Shown here: in pieces, positions 29,691 to 37,850 of the stretch
Layout of the letters: each line of letters opens with the position of its first letter
Position numbering within the stretch: position 1 is the stretch's first letter
Assembly (NCBI RefSeq): GCF_023195515.1
Contig: NZ_JALPKR020000002.1
Span: forward strand, 2,767,001 to 2,831,000
Length of the DNA: 64,000 nt
Reading direction: 5' to 3'
DNA from: Variovorax sp. S12S4
GTDB taxonomy: Bacteria; Pseudomonadota; Gammaproteobacteria; Burkholderiales; Burkholderiaceae_C
Notes under the pieces: model-generated
Database searches by the model: none
Told to the model about the DNA's origin: nothing
The model's input: only the letters and a program-made list of their open reading frames with translations
Translations under genes and position numbers: made by a program

Positions 29691-29999
29691 AGGGGCGCCT
29701 CTTTAGTTTCGCCCCTCATCCTAACTGCCGAGAGCCGGTCGCCGAGAACTAAAGTCACCGAATGAATTTTGTGCGCTGCCTCGCGCGAACCTCCATTCTG
29801 GCCAGCCTGTGCAGTTCGTGGAATTCCGCGACGGTCAGATGCGCCGCGACAAGATCGCCATGAGGGACACGCAGGCGACGGTGCTGGGAGAAGGCACCAA
29901 GCGCACATGGAAGATTCCCTGCTTAGCAATGCAGGGCTTTGACGGTACGAAATGCTCTACGAGCCGATACCGGAACCGGTCAGCGCGGCAGAGCGAGAG
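29691..29999. other. Gap of about 310 bases with a possible short plus-strand frame
   Basis: A frame starting at GTG 29809 reads VQFVEFRDGQMRRDKIAMRD and continues to AMQGFDG, then appears to carry on one frame over as YEMLYEPIPEPVSAAERELK near 29946-30003 if one G is restored. It would encode about 65-70 residues and meet the protease gene tail to tail. The evidence is limited to protein-like composition. Confidence 0.3.
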
Positions 30000-30866
30000 C
30001 TAAAACGAAGGCAATTGGGTCGTCAGGTCTTCGTCTGGCGCGTCTGGGTGTACAACCCCGGGTGCGTCGAGAATCAGCAGCGAGATGGACATGTCGTATC
30101 GGTCTGAGAGCACGACCATCTCGCGTACGGGCAACTTCATACTCCACACATCTTCGGGGTGCTCTACGCCCATTCGATAGTCTGCGCTTGAAAGCGCTTG
30201 ATCCGGGTTGACAGCAACCGAGCCCGGAGGCAATTCCATGCCCTCCTGCAGCGTTCCGAATGCGTACTTCTTCGCGCTGCCACTGGCCTTCCACCAATGC
30301 AACATCCCTTCCCGTCCCATGACGGCGACGGCTGGCTGCTCGGTGAACTCCAACCATTTGAGCATCGCAGCCGTAAGAGAGACGCCGTAGCGCTGGGCAC
30401 ACTCCCCCAGGAGATCGAGAGTGATCCGCCGCCCACGCACCTGTTGTGTGTAGTCGTCAATAGGCATGAGCAGGTACGAAGCGAACTGGTCTGCCTCTCG
30501 CTCGATCCTGGCACCGGTGATGCCCAATGTCGCGCTCTGAGAGCATTGAAACGCCTCTTTCAGCGTGCGATGCAGGACGTAGTGCCCGAACTCATGCGCA
30601 ACGGTAAAGTTGGACCGTCCCGGTAAGTCGGGATGCGGGTGATACAGCAACGCCCAGACCTTTCTCTCCTTCAGCCAGAACAACCCGCCCTCGAAGCCGT
30701 TCAGCTCTCGGGCTTGCAATTCCGCAATGGGTGCCTCGGGCGCGACGTTCCTAGACCATTCCTGCGCCAACGCTCCCGCGTTGATCGGGAAGGTGAGGCC
30801 GTGGACGGCGCGCCATAGCTGCGTTAGCTTGATCGCCTCGCGCGCTGGAGAAAGCGCTTGAATCAA
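30000..30866 (-). CDS. ImmA/IrrE-type zinc metallopeptidase, CapP-like
   Basis: 288 residues. The zinc-protease motif HEFGH lies at residues 91-95, with the downstream Glu ligand in READQFASYLLMP (about 124), the hallmark of ImmA/IrrE (COG2856) proteins. A C-terminal extension of about 130 residues may be a sensing domain. It overlaps the upstream XRE gene as ATGA. Pairs of this kind control prophages and, as CapH/CapP, CBASS operons: the protease cleaves the repressor on a stress cue. Its place immediately beside a divergent CD-NTase operon favours the CapP role. Confidence 0.85.
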   Translation of the reverse strand: MIQALSPAREAIKLTQLWRAVHGLTFPINAGALAQEWSRNVAPEAPIAELQARELNGFEGGLFWLKERKVWALLYHPHPDLPGRSNFTVAHEFGHYVLHRTLKEAFQCSQSATLGITGARIEREADQFASYLLMPIDDYTQQVRGRRITLDLLGECAQRYGVSLTAAMLKWLEFTEQPAVAVMGREGMLHWWKASGSAKKYAFGTLQEGMELPPGSVAVNPDQALSSADYRMGVEHPEDVWSMKLPVREMVVLSDRYDMSISLLILDAPGVVHPDAPDEDLTTQLPSF

Positions 30867-31189
30867 GGCCCCGCCTTCTTGTCTAGGACGTTGAGGATCT
30901 CCTGCAACTGCTGCTTCACCCCATTGTCCAGCGACTGGTACTTGCGGAAGAAGGCTTCGTCGGCCACATCGATCGAGGGCTCGGCGACATCGTCATTCAT
31001 CAGGAATTCGGGTGTCACGCCGAGGACCTTCGCAACCTCATTAATCCGATCGGCGGACGGGCGGGCCTTTTCCTTGTTCTCCAGTTCCCATACGGATGAC
31101 TTGGACGCACCGATCTGCTCGGCGAACTGTTCCAGTGTCAAGCCTGCTTTCTTCCGCAATGTGCGGACCTTCTCGCCCAGTGTTGGCAT
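30863..31189 (-). CDS. XRE-family repressor, CapH-like
   Basis: 108 residues from the ATG at 31189. An N-terminal XRE/Cro helix-turn-helix (LRKKAGLTLEQFAEQIGASK, then SSVWELENKEKARPS) is followed by a C-terminal stretch (DEAFFRKYQSLDNGVKQQLQ) likely used for dimerisation. It is coupled to the protease gene downstream and divergent from the YjzC-like/CD-NTase operon, with palindromic sites in between. CapH proteins repress CBASS promoters until cleaved by CapP; the arrangement here matches, though cleavage is inferred. Confidence 0.85.
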   Translation of the reverse strand: MPTLGEKVRTLRKKAGLTLEQFAEQIGASKSSVWELENKEKARPSADRINEVAKVLGVTPEFLMNDDVAEPSIDVADEAFFRKYQSLDNGVKQQLQEILNVLDKKAGP

Positions 31190-31219
31190 GCTTGTTCGGA
31201 TTTCCGATAAAAAAAGTAC

Positions 31220-31271
31220 TTGACTCCGGAAGTTCGGGAGTCCACAATTTTTATTGTGATAGTTCCGAACT
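31220..31271 (+). promoter_or_regulatory. Promoter of the CBASS-type operon with palindromic operator sites
   Basis: TTGACT at 31220-31225 and CACAAT at 31243-31248 are spaced 17 bases, a plausible sigma-70 promoter for the plus-strand operon. AGTTCCGAACT at 31261-31271 is a near-perfect palindrome. A related half, AAGTTCGGGAG, lies at about 31230-31240 between the promoter boxes, and a third GTTCGGA-type half lies near 31195 next to the repressor ATG. These are probable binding sites of the CapH-like repressor. Confidence 0.55.
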
Positions 31272-31363
31272 TTCTGCGCAACCCCGATTTGGTAACACAG
31301 CCACAGGGGAAGAGGGAAGTCGGGATTTCGCAATCCGCCAACTGATCCAGAAAGGGGACGACC

Positions 31364-31528
31364 ATGAGCAAGACGTTGAAGCCCGGTACGCCGGCACCGA
31401 AGTCCGGCGAGTACCAGAACCCGGGCACCGGCAACGAAGTGACCGGCGTCAAGGGCGAGCCGCTGCCGCCGACGCCGCGGCCCGGCCAGGGCCACAAGCT
31501 GGTGGACCCCGCCAAGCACCAACGCTGA
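31364..31528 (+). CDS. YjzC-like micro-protein
   Basis: 54 residues from the ATG at 31364, with AAGGGGA upstream. The sequence is Gly/Pro/Lys-rich: KPGTPAPKSGEYQNPGTG, then KGEPLPPTPRPGQGHKLVDP. This closely follows the YjzC family of tiny soluble proteins (PGTPAPxSGxY and PLPPTPxPGxGxKLVDP). The function of YjzC is unknown. As the first gene after the CBASS-type promoter it is probably co-transcribed with the CD-NTase 58 bases downstream. It is likely to be missed by automated annotation because of its size. Confidence 0.75.
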   Translation: MSKTLKPGTPAPKSGEYQNPGTGNEVTGVKGEPLPPTPRPGQGHKLVDPAKHQR

Positions 31529-31586
31529 GCTTGGGCGAGTTCCAGGTGAAGCCGGCAATCATCAACAAGAATTTCAAGGAAACCCT

Positions 31587-32845
31587 GTGATCCGCGAATC
31601 TGTGACTTTCCCTCGGCGCTCCCGCATCTCCATGCGCTCGTCAGCGCGCTTCTTCCACCTGGTGGATGTCATCGCCCGTGCCCACGAGCCCACAGCAACC
31701 CAGTTGACAGCGCTGGAGCGCTCCTACAACAGCACCGGTGAGTTCCTCTCGGCATGTCCGGAGTTCCAGGGCGACCTCATTCAGATCCACGCCCACGGTT
31801 CCCGGCAGTTGGGCACCATCGTGCGGCCGCGTGATGACTCCCGGGAGGGCTTCGACATCGATCTGATCGCGCGCCTGGCGTCAGGGGCGCGTCGCAAATA
31901 CGAGGGCGAGCACGGGCCGGCCCTGCTGCTCGACCGCCTGCATCGCGCCTTGTCCCGCTACGCCGATGCGCATGGGCTTCGGCTGCACCGCTGGGAGCGT
32001 TGTGCGACGTTGGAGTATGCCGAAGGCATGTGCGCCGACATCGCGCCGGTCATTGACTCTCCGCTGCTGGCAGCGCCGTTCGGCGAGACGCACGGTCTCA
32101 TCCCTGATCGCGAGCTGCGGCTTTTCGACTCCACGAACCCGCGCGGGTACGCGAAGCACTTCGATCTCGCCGCCACGATCTTGCCGAATTTCACGGCCGT
32201 GATGAGCTTTTCGGAGGCGATGGATTCAGTGACGCGCGCGGAAGTGGCGCCGTTGCCTGATGCGCAAGAGGTGTTCGACCGGCTGCTGTGCCGGCTGGTG
32301 CAACTGCTGAAGCTGCATCGCAATGTGGCCTTCGGCATTGCGCAGGGGAGTCAGGACCTGGCACCTTCCTCTGTTTTCCTGACGACGCTGGCCGCGATGG
32401 CGTATGCGGTGGAGGCGCCGCAGCCGCACGAGAGTCCCCTGGAATTGCTGCTCGATATCGTTGAGCGAATGCCGCTGCACTTCGGGCGGCTCCCCGGCCC
32501 GACGGTTCCGAAGAATGGGTCTTGCCCAATCCGTCCGCCCCGCGGGACAACCTGGCCGGCGGCATGAATTCTCCGGCTCGACAGGAGGCATTTTTCTCGT
32601 GGCATCAACGCCTGATCGGTGATCTGAAGCGCATCCTGCACGCGATCGAGGACCATGAGGGCCTGGATGTCCTGATCAAGGCGCTGGAGGGCGCATTTGG
32701 CCCCCGCTGCGCGGGCGCCATCCAGCAGGACCAGACTCAGCGTCGGCAAAGCAACCGCGTCGCGGGCCGGGTGACGTTGATCTCGTCGGTGGCAGCCGCG
32801 CCGGTCAGCGTCGCAGCGCGGCCCCATACCTACTTCGGCCGCTGA
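31587..32845 (+). CDS. CD-NTase-type nucleotidyltransferase A, one frameshift
   Basis: The GTG at 31587 has AAGGA six bases upstream. The catalytic set of cGAS/DncV-like nucleotidyltransferases is present: HGSRQLG with Gly71-Ser72, FDIDL with Asp90 and Asp92, and a third Asp151 in CADIAPV. Such enzymes make cyclic or linear oligonucleotide signals on phage infection. After TVPKNG the frame breaks; restoring one G at 32517-32519 continues as VLPNPSAPRDNLAGG to a total of about 419 residues, the expected length. It ends overlapping the E2-like gene by one base, which points to an E2-regulated cyclase. Confidence 0.8.
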
Positions 32846-33300
32846 TGACACCGTACCCGGCTCCGCCCGTACCGACCTTGGCCCAACGAGCCATGGAACT
32901 GCGTGCCCTGCCTCTCGACGGCGCCCGGCTGATGTTTCTGTCGGGCCGTGCCTTGCGCTATCGATTCCATCTGGTGCCGAGCGACTTCGGTCGCGTCTAC
33001 GAGTGTGAACTTCGGCTGACACCCGATTCGCGCCCACCGGAAATGTTCGTTCTGAGTCCTGACCTGACCACCCTGGCGGACGAAGCCGCGCTGCCGCACA
33101 TCTACCCCAACAACGGTCCCGGCACCAAGCTGTGTCTATGGTGGCCGAAGCAGCGCGAGTGGCTGCCGCAGATGAAGCTGGTCGATACCTACATCGCCTG
33201 GACTGCGGAGTGGCTGTGGCATTTCGAGGACTGGTTGATCACAGGGGTGTGGGCCGGCGGCGGCGAACATCCGGAGCAACGCAGGAAGCGTTGGGCTTGA
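32845..33300 (+). CDS. E2-like (UBC-fold) CBASS accessory protein
   Basis: 151 residues, starting at an ATG that overlaps the cyclase stop. The beta-meander of an E2 fold leads to HIYPNNGPGTKLCLWWP, where His85 and Cys97 sit as in bacterial E2-like proteins. The C-terminal helix ends WAGGGEHP, a tail common in CBASS-linked E2 proteins. No E1 or deubiquitinase is encoded nearby, as in short type II CBASS systems where a lone E2 conjugates the cyclase and primes it. The assignment rests on motif and position; the catalytic Cys is seen, the fold is inferred. Confidence 0.7.
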   Translation: MTPYPAPPVPTLAQRAMELRALPLDGARLMFLSGRALRYRFHLVPSDFGRVYECELRLTPDSRPPEMFVLSPDLTTLADEAALPHIYPNNGPGTKLCLWWPKQREWLPQMKLVDTYIAWTAEWLWHFEDWLITGVWAGGGEHPEQRRKRWA

Positions 33301-33357
33301 GCCAGCGGCGACCTAGACCGCAAGACAACAGCAATGATGTAAGGAGCAGAGAAACGC

Positions 33358-34266
33358 ATGAATGAAATCGACAAGAAGCAGGTGGAGCCGCAAATGCTCA
33401 ATTTGCTGCGTGCCAGGACATTGATCTACCGGCGAGCCAAGAATGTCCAAGCGGCGGGCCTCGTGATCTCACTCGTTTTCCCGATCGTCGGCCTGATCGT
33501 GTCAGCGCTGCTCCTCTCGTCGAAGCCGTTCATCGCGTTCGCCGCCCTGATGTTCAGTTTCTTGGAGGTTCTGCTTCTTGATCGCTGGCACCGTGCGCAG
33601 CTCAAGAACGCGGCCAAGCTGCAGGAGGATTTCGACTGCACGGTATTGCAGATGGACTGGAACGCCTTTCTGGTTGGCAATCGGATCGACCCCGAAGACG
33701 TTTTTGCCGACGCATGCAAGAAGCTCAGTGACAAGGACGAGCAACGGTTGATCAACTGGTATCCGCTCGCCGTCAAGGAATTGCCACTCCATTTGGCGAG
33801 GCTGGTGTGCCAACGCACCAATCTCTGGTACGACAGCGCTTTGCGCAAGCGCTACAGGTTCGTCCTTTTGACGGGCTGCGTGGTGTTGATCGCGGCGACT
33901 GGATTCGCCTCGCTGGCGATCGATAACACGATGGCGACCTTTGTGCTCTCGACGTTGGCTCCGATGACGCCGGTGATGATCTGGGCACTCAGAGAATGCA
34001 ACCGGCAAGCCGCCACCTGCGAGTTGCTGGATCGCCTGAACGATGAAGTCAAGAAGCTCTGGGACCGCTCCCGCAGCGGCGCAACGGAGCAGGAGATCAG
34101 CATGCGGTCGCGCGAACTGCAAGACGCCATCTTCAACCACCGCGCTTCCAGTCCGTTGATCTTCGACTGGGTCTACAACCTGCTGCGCAGAAAAATGGAA
34201 GAGAGAATGAATGCGGGCGCCGAGCACTGGGTGAGCGAACTGCGCACGGCTGGCAATGCGCGCTGA
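33358..34266 (+). CDS. S-4TM-type membrane effector
   Basis: 302 residues with four predicted membrane helices in two pairs (about residues 32-52, 55-75, 168-188 and 192-212), separated by a soluble domain of about 90 residues, and a charged helical C-terminus. This matches the S-4TM family of predicted pore-forming effectors encoded next to SMODS cyclases. On binding the cyclic nucleotide it would permeabilise the inner membrane and abort infection. A GGAG-type site lies just upstream, and the second cyclase starts 14 bases downstream. Confidence 0.8.
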   Translation: MNEIDKKQVEPQMLNLLRARTLIYRRAKNVQAAGLVISLVFPIVGLIVSALLLSSKPFIAFAALMFSFLEVLLLDRWHRAQLKNAAKLQEDFDCTVLQMDWNAFLVGNRIDPEDVFADACKKLSDKDEQRLINWYPLAVKELPLHLARLVCQRTNLWYDSALRKRYRFVLLTGCVVLIAATGFASLAIDNTMATFVLSTLAPMTPVMIWALRECNRQAATCELLDRLNDEVKKLWDRSRSGATEQEISMRSRELQDAIFNHRASSPLIFDWVYNLLRRKMEERMNAGAEHWVSELRTAGNAR

Positions 34267-34280
34267 AGGAGGAGAAAAAA

Positions 34281-35722
34281 ATGAAACTGATCCAAGACTT
34301 CAACGCCTTCCTGAGCGACACCGTCAATCTCAACAGCACGCGCTTCGATCAACTCGAAAGCAGCATCGAGGCGATCAAGACGGCGGTGCGAGGGCTGGAC
34401 TGGAAGCCTTCCATCGTCGGCTTCGCCGCGCAAGGGTCGTGGGCTCACAAGACCATCATCAGGCCTCTGCCTGGAGATCCGTTCGATGCAGACCTGCTGG
34501 TTTATGTGAAGCCGGTCGCGGGCTGGGAAGCGAAGGACTACATCAACGGGCTGTATGAGGAGATGGGGAAGCTCGGTCTGTACAAGGACAAGATCAGGCG
34601 CTACTCACATTGCATCACCATCGAGTATGCGGGCGAGCGCAAGATCGACGTGGCACCTTGCGTGAAAGAGCGTCTACACACGGGTGTCTGGGAGGTTTGC
34701 AATCGTGATACCAATCTCTTCGAAACGTCCAACCCGCTCGACTACACGGATTGGCTGATCGAGCGCAACAGCATCTGCGGGAACAACAACTTCCGCAAGG
34801 CCACCCGGTTGCTGAAGTACCTCAGGGACATCAAGACGAACTTCACCTGTCCCTCGTTCCTCCTGACGACCTTGCTTGGCAAGCATGTCTATGCCTCCGA
34901 CAAGGGAGCTGTCGGGTTCGTGGATGTCCCCACGACGCTCAAGACGCTGGTTGACCGGCTCGATGACTGGCTGCAGGCCAATCCAAGCAAGCCTACGGTG
35001 CGAAATCCCGTGCTGTCCGAGGAAATCCAAAGCACTGCTTGGGACGACACCAAGTACTCGAACTTCCGCTCGAAGATCAATCTTTACCGCGGCTGGATCG
35101 ATGACGCCTACGATGAGCCAGACAAAGAGGAAAGCATCGGAAAGTGGCAGCGTGTGTTCGGCGAGGACTTTGCCATTCGGGAGGCTGCCGAGAAGGCAGG
35201 GAAGGTCAGTGAAGCGGCGCTGTCCGTCGTCCGGGGAGCCCGGTGTCGGCTGGCGTGGCCGATCTGGTGGCCTTGGTGAAGAGGATCGGCCGTGCGGCTC
35301 TGCCAAGTGGCTTTGATCGTCTGCCGCACATGCGCCGTCCGCGATGGCGCGCAGCTGCAGGTTCGCGGCTGACCGTGAATGTTGGTGCGCAACTGTGGAC
35401 ATCCCGCTATGGGCAGAACGTTCGCTCGCTTGCCTCGCTCGCGCCCACGCAGCCCGGATACTGGGTCCGCTTCAACGCCAGCAACAATCTCGGTCTTCCT
35501 TTCCCGCAGACCTACAAAATCGAATGGCGCGTGACGAACACGGATGAAGTCGCGCGGCGTGCCAACGCGCTTCGTGGTGACTACTACCGCTCCGATGAGC
35601 CAGGTGTTCGCTGGGAGCAGCTATCCTATCGAGGTGTCCACATGGTTGAGGCTTTCCTCATCCGCAAAGCCGACGACACGCTTTTGGGGAAGAGTGATCC
35701 GTTCTACGTGGTCATTGAATGA
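34281..35722 (+). CDS. SMODS CD-NTase B with C-terminal AGS-C sensor domain, one frameshift
   Basis: Starts at ATG 34281 after GGAGG. The catalytic core shows QGSWAHKT (Gly52-Ser53), DPFDADLL (Asp69, Asp71) and KIDVAP (Asp123), the SMODS second-messenger synthase signature. The frame breaks at VVRG; one extra G in the run at 35233-35236 gives SPVSAGVADLVALVKR and then an AGS-C-like domain (KIEWRVTNTDEVARRA, RGVHMVEAFLI, LGKSDPFYVVIE). Repaired length is about 480 residues, normal for SMODS-AGS-C proteins. It is paired with the S-4TM effector just upstream. AGS-C is thought to sense an infection ligand. Confidence 0.85.
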
Positions 35723-35747
35723 GAGTGAAGAAGTGCGGTCGATCTCG

Positions 35748-36283
35748 ATGAGTGTCGAAAAATTTGATGAGGTGCAAGTGGGCTCACAGCCGGCGAGCTA
35801 CCGAGTGGAGGTTTGCGCTCCCGCCGACGCGCCGGCGCTGCTTCGCGAGCAGTTCATGGCACTGGTGCTGAAGGGCGGAGAGGTTCAAAAGAGCACCTTA
35901 CCCGCCATTGTCAGTGACGCCCTTGTCATTGCATTCGTCTGGCAGGAACAGACGCTGGCTGCGGTGGGGGCGTTAAGCGACCGAACGCTGGCTACCGCGC
36001 CGGAGTGTTCGATAAGGCCGGCCTTTCCGACGCGGCACACTACCCGTACGAGCTGGGCTGGATCTTCGTCGAAGAACGCTTCCGCAGAATGGGAATGGCT
36101 GGTGCCCTTACGACCTGCTTGGTTCACGGTCTCGAGGAGTGGCCCGTTTACGCCTCCTCCCGCACAAACAACAAGGGAATGCACAAGGCGCTCGTCAATG
36201 CAGGATTCCGGCAGGTCGGACAGCATTACCCAGGTCGGCGAACGGGCGAAGAGTTTCAGGTCTTCTTGAAGCCCGCAGGTTGA
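35748..36283 (+). CDS. GNAT-family N-acetyltransferase, one frameshift
   Basis: From the ATG at 35748 the first 75 residues are in one frame. Restoring one G in the five-G run at 35966-35970 (LAAVGG joined to VKRPNAGYRAGVF) gives about 178 residues. The acetyl-CoA pyrophosphate loop is EERFRRMGMAGALT and the C-terminal FRQVGQHYPGRRTGEEFQVF strand is typical of GNAT enzymes. It follows cyclase B by 25 bases and is co-directional, so it may be part of the defence operon. Its substrate is unknown, and GNAT toxins or modifiers are only possibilities. Confidence 0.75.
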
Positions 36284-36299
36284 TTTCGATTGCCTGTCC

Positions 36300-37733
36300 A
36301 TGAGGTCCGCAAAGAGATTACACGCCGAGCGACTGGATCAACTTCGGTTGCAGATCGCGTTGGGCATTGGGGTCAAGAAGTCCTATGAGGTACCTGCCTT
36401 TTGCGTCAAGTTGCGGCTGCAAGAGACAGCCACGCCGGAAGACGAGGCAAGCGCCTTCCGCAGCAAGAAGGCCTATGTCCTGCCAATGCTCCAAGACAAG
36501 GGCGAGCCGGAACTCCTGGACCTGACTCAGCGTGTGCTCAATGAGGTCGACTACGAGCCGCTGGACATGCTGTTCGAGGAAATGACTCAACACAGCCAAT
36601 ATCGGGTCAGCAAATTGGTGCGCAAGGACGTTCTTCAGGCGTTAAACGCCGTGGAGTCTCTGTTCGGCGATCAGCCCCTTCTCGAAACGCTGGAACGCGT
36701 CCTGGGTGCGCAGGTAATCGCCGGCGAGCGATTCGGTCAGCTACTCGGCGCCCGATCTGCCGGGCCGATCACCCAGCATTACCTGCTCAATAACGCCTGG
36801 TCGCACCAGCAGATGCTGGAGCATTGCGGCGTTCTGGATTGTTCTCAGACCACGTTCTTTCGACTGATCGACGCGGTCCTCGATCCGCTGGCCCGTCGTG
36901 ACCAGGAGCAGGCTGAACTGGTCGAGGCCATTTCGCGCCACCTCCAACGCGACGGCTTCGCCGTAAGGGCGATTTCGTCCCAATCAGGCTATCCAATCTA
37001 TGGGGTGGTACGTGCGGCGCCGGGTGTGGAAGGCGCCATGAAGAACTTGATCTTCGCGTCGATCGGGCCGAAGCCAGAGCTCATCATCCGCGATGCCGTC
37101 AGCAACGATGTGGAGATCGTGAAGAATGCGGACAAGGTCTTGGTTTTCGACCAGGCGCTTCCGTCCGGCCTGCTGTCTTGGGCTCAACTGCAGACCTGGT
37201 GGGCGGGCCGCACCAAAACTCCCGACGAACTCGCCGCCAAACGCACGTTGTTCATGCGGCTCCAGGAGTCCGTGAAACAAACTGGCTCGCCAGGTGAACT
37301 AATGCTCTTCAGGACCTACTACGAGCACTTTGGGAGGTTGGACCCGGGTCAATGCCCAGCCCTTCTTCCGCAGGTTTACCTCCACTACGATCCCTATACG
37401 AAGCGGGAAAGGGGGCAGGAAAAGGTTCTAGAGCGGCAGCGCATGGACTTTCTCATGCTGCTCGCTACCGGCGTCCGGGTCGTGCTGGAGGTAGATGGTC
37501 AGCACCACTACGGGGACGTGGAGCCAAGTGGACGCTACCGCGCGAATGCTTCAAAGTATGCGGACATGGCCGCGGAGGATCGGAGACTGCGACTCTCCGG
37601 CTATGAGGTCTATCGCTTCGGCGCGCGAGAATTTTTCTCAGAAGAGCCAGCGAATGCGCAGAAGGCTACAGCGATGATCATCGAGTTCTTCAATGGCTTG
37701 CTCCAGCGACATGGGCTCGTACGGCTCCATTGA
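36300..37733 (+). CDS. PD-(D/E)XK nuclease-type protein, AbiJ-N-like N-terminus (tentative)
   Basis: 477 uninterrupted residues. The N-terminal 200 residues are helical and resemble domains found at the front of AbiJ-type abortive-infection proteins. The C-terminal 120 residues contain RMDFLMLL, then VVLEVDGQHHYG and EDRRLRLSGYEVYRFGAREF, which fits a Vsr/DUF559-like PD-(D/E)XK nuclease core (Asp, then Glu-x-Asp, then a conserved Arg/Tyr helix). Likely a DNA-cutting defence effector acting in the cytoplasm. It starts 16 bases after the GNAT gene. Confidence 0.65.
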   Translation: MRSAKRLHAERLDQLRLQIALGIGVKKSYEVPAFCVKLRLQETATPEDEASAFRSKKAYVLPMLQDKGEPELLDLTQRVLNEVDYEPLDMLFEEMTQHSQYRVSKLVRKDVLQALNAVESLFGDQPLLETLERVLGAQVIAGERFGQLLGARSAGPITQHYLLNNAWSHQQMLEHCGVLDCSQTTFFRLIDAVLDPLARRDQEQAELVEAISRHLQRDGFAVRAISSQSGYPIYGVVRAAPGVEGAMKNLIFASIGPKPELIIRDAVSNDVEIVKNADKVLVFDQALPSGLLSWAQLQTWWAGRTKTPDELAAKRTLFMRLQESVKQTGSPGELMLFRTYYEHFGRLDPGQCPALLPQVYLHYDPYTKRERGQEKVLERQRMDFLMLLATGVRVVLEVDGQHHYGDVEPSGRYRANASKYADMAAEDRRLRLSGYEVYRFGAREFFSEEPANAQKATAMIIEFFNGLLQRHGLVRLH

Positions 37734-37850
37734 TGCGGCCGCGTCAAGTATCTCTACGAAAGCGTGTTGTTGGTTGCTATCAGAGTTGACCCTCTCAGCT
37801 CACAACTCGATGATGGCTGGTAGCCGCGACCCAGGAACAAGGATTGACGA

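Noticed and set aside
30000-31189. XRE/ImmA pair as evidence for a prophage
   Set aside because: No phage structural, packaging or replication genes are present, and the pair is divergent from a CD-NTase operon, which fits CapH/CapP.
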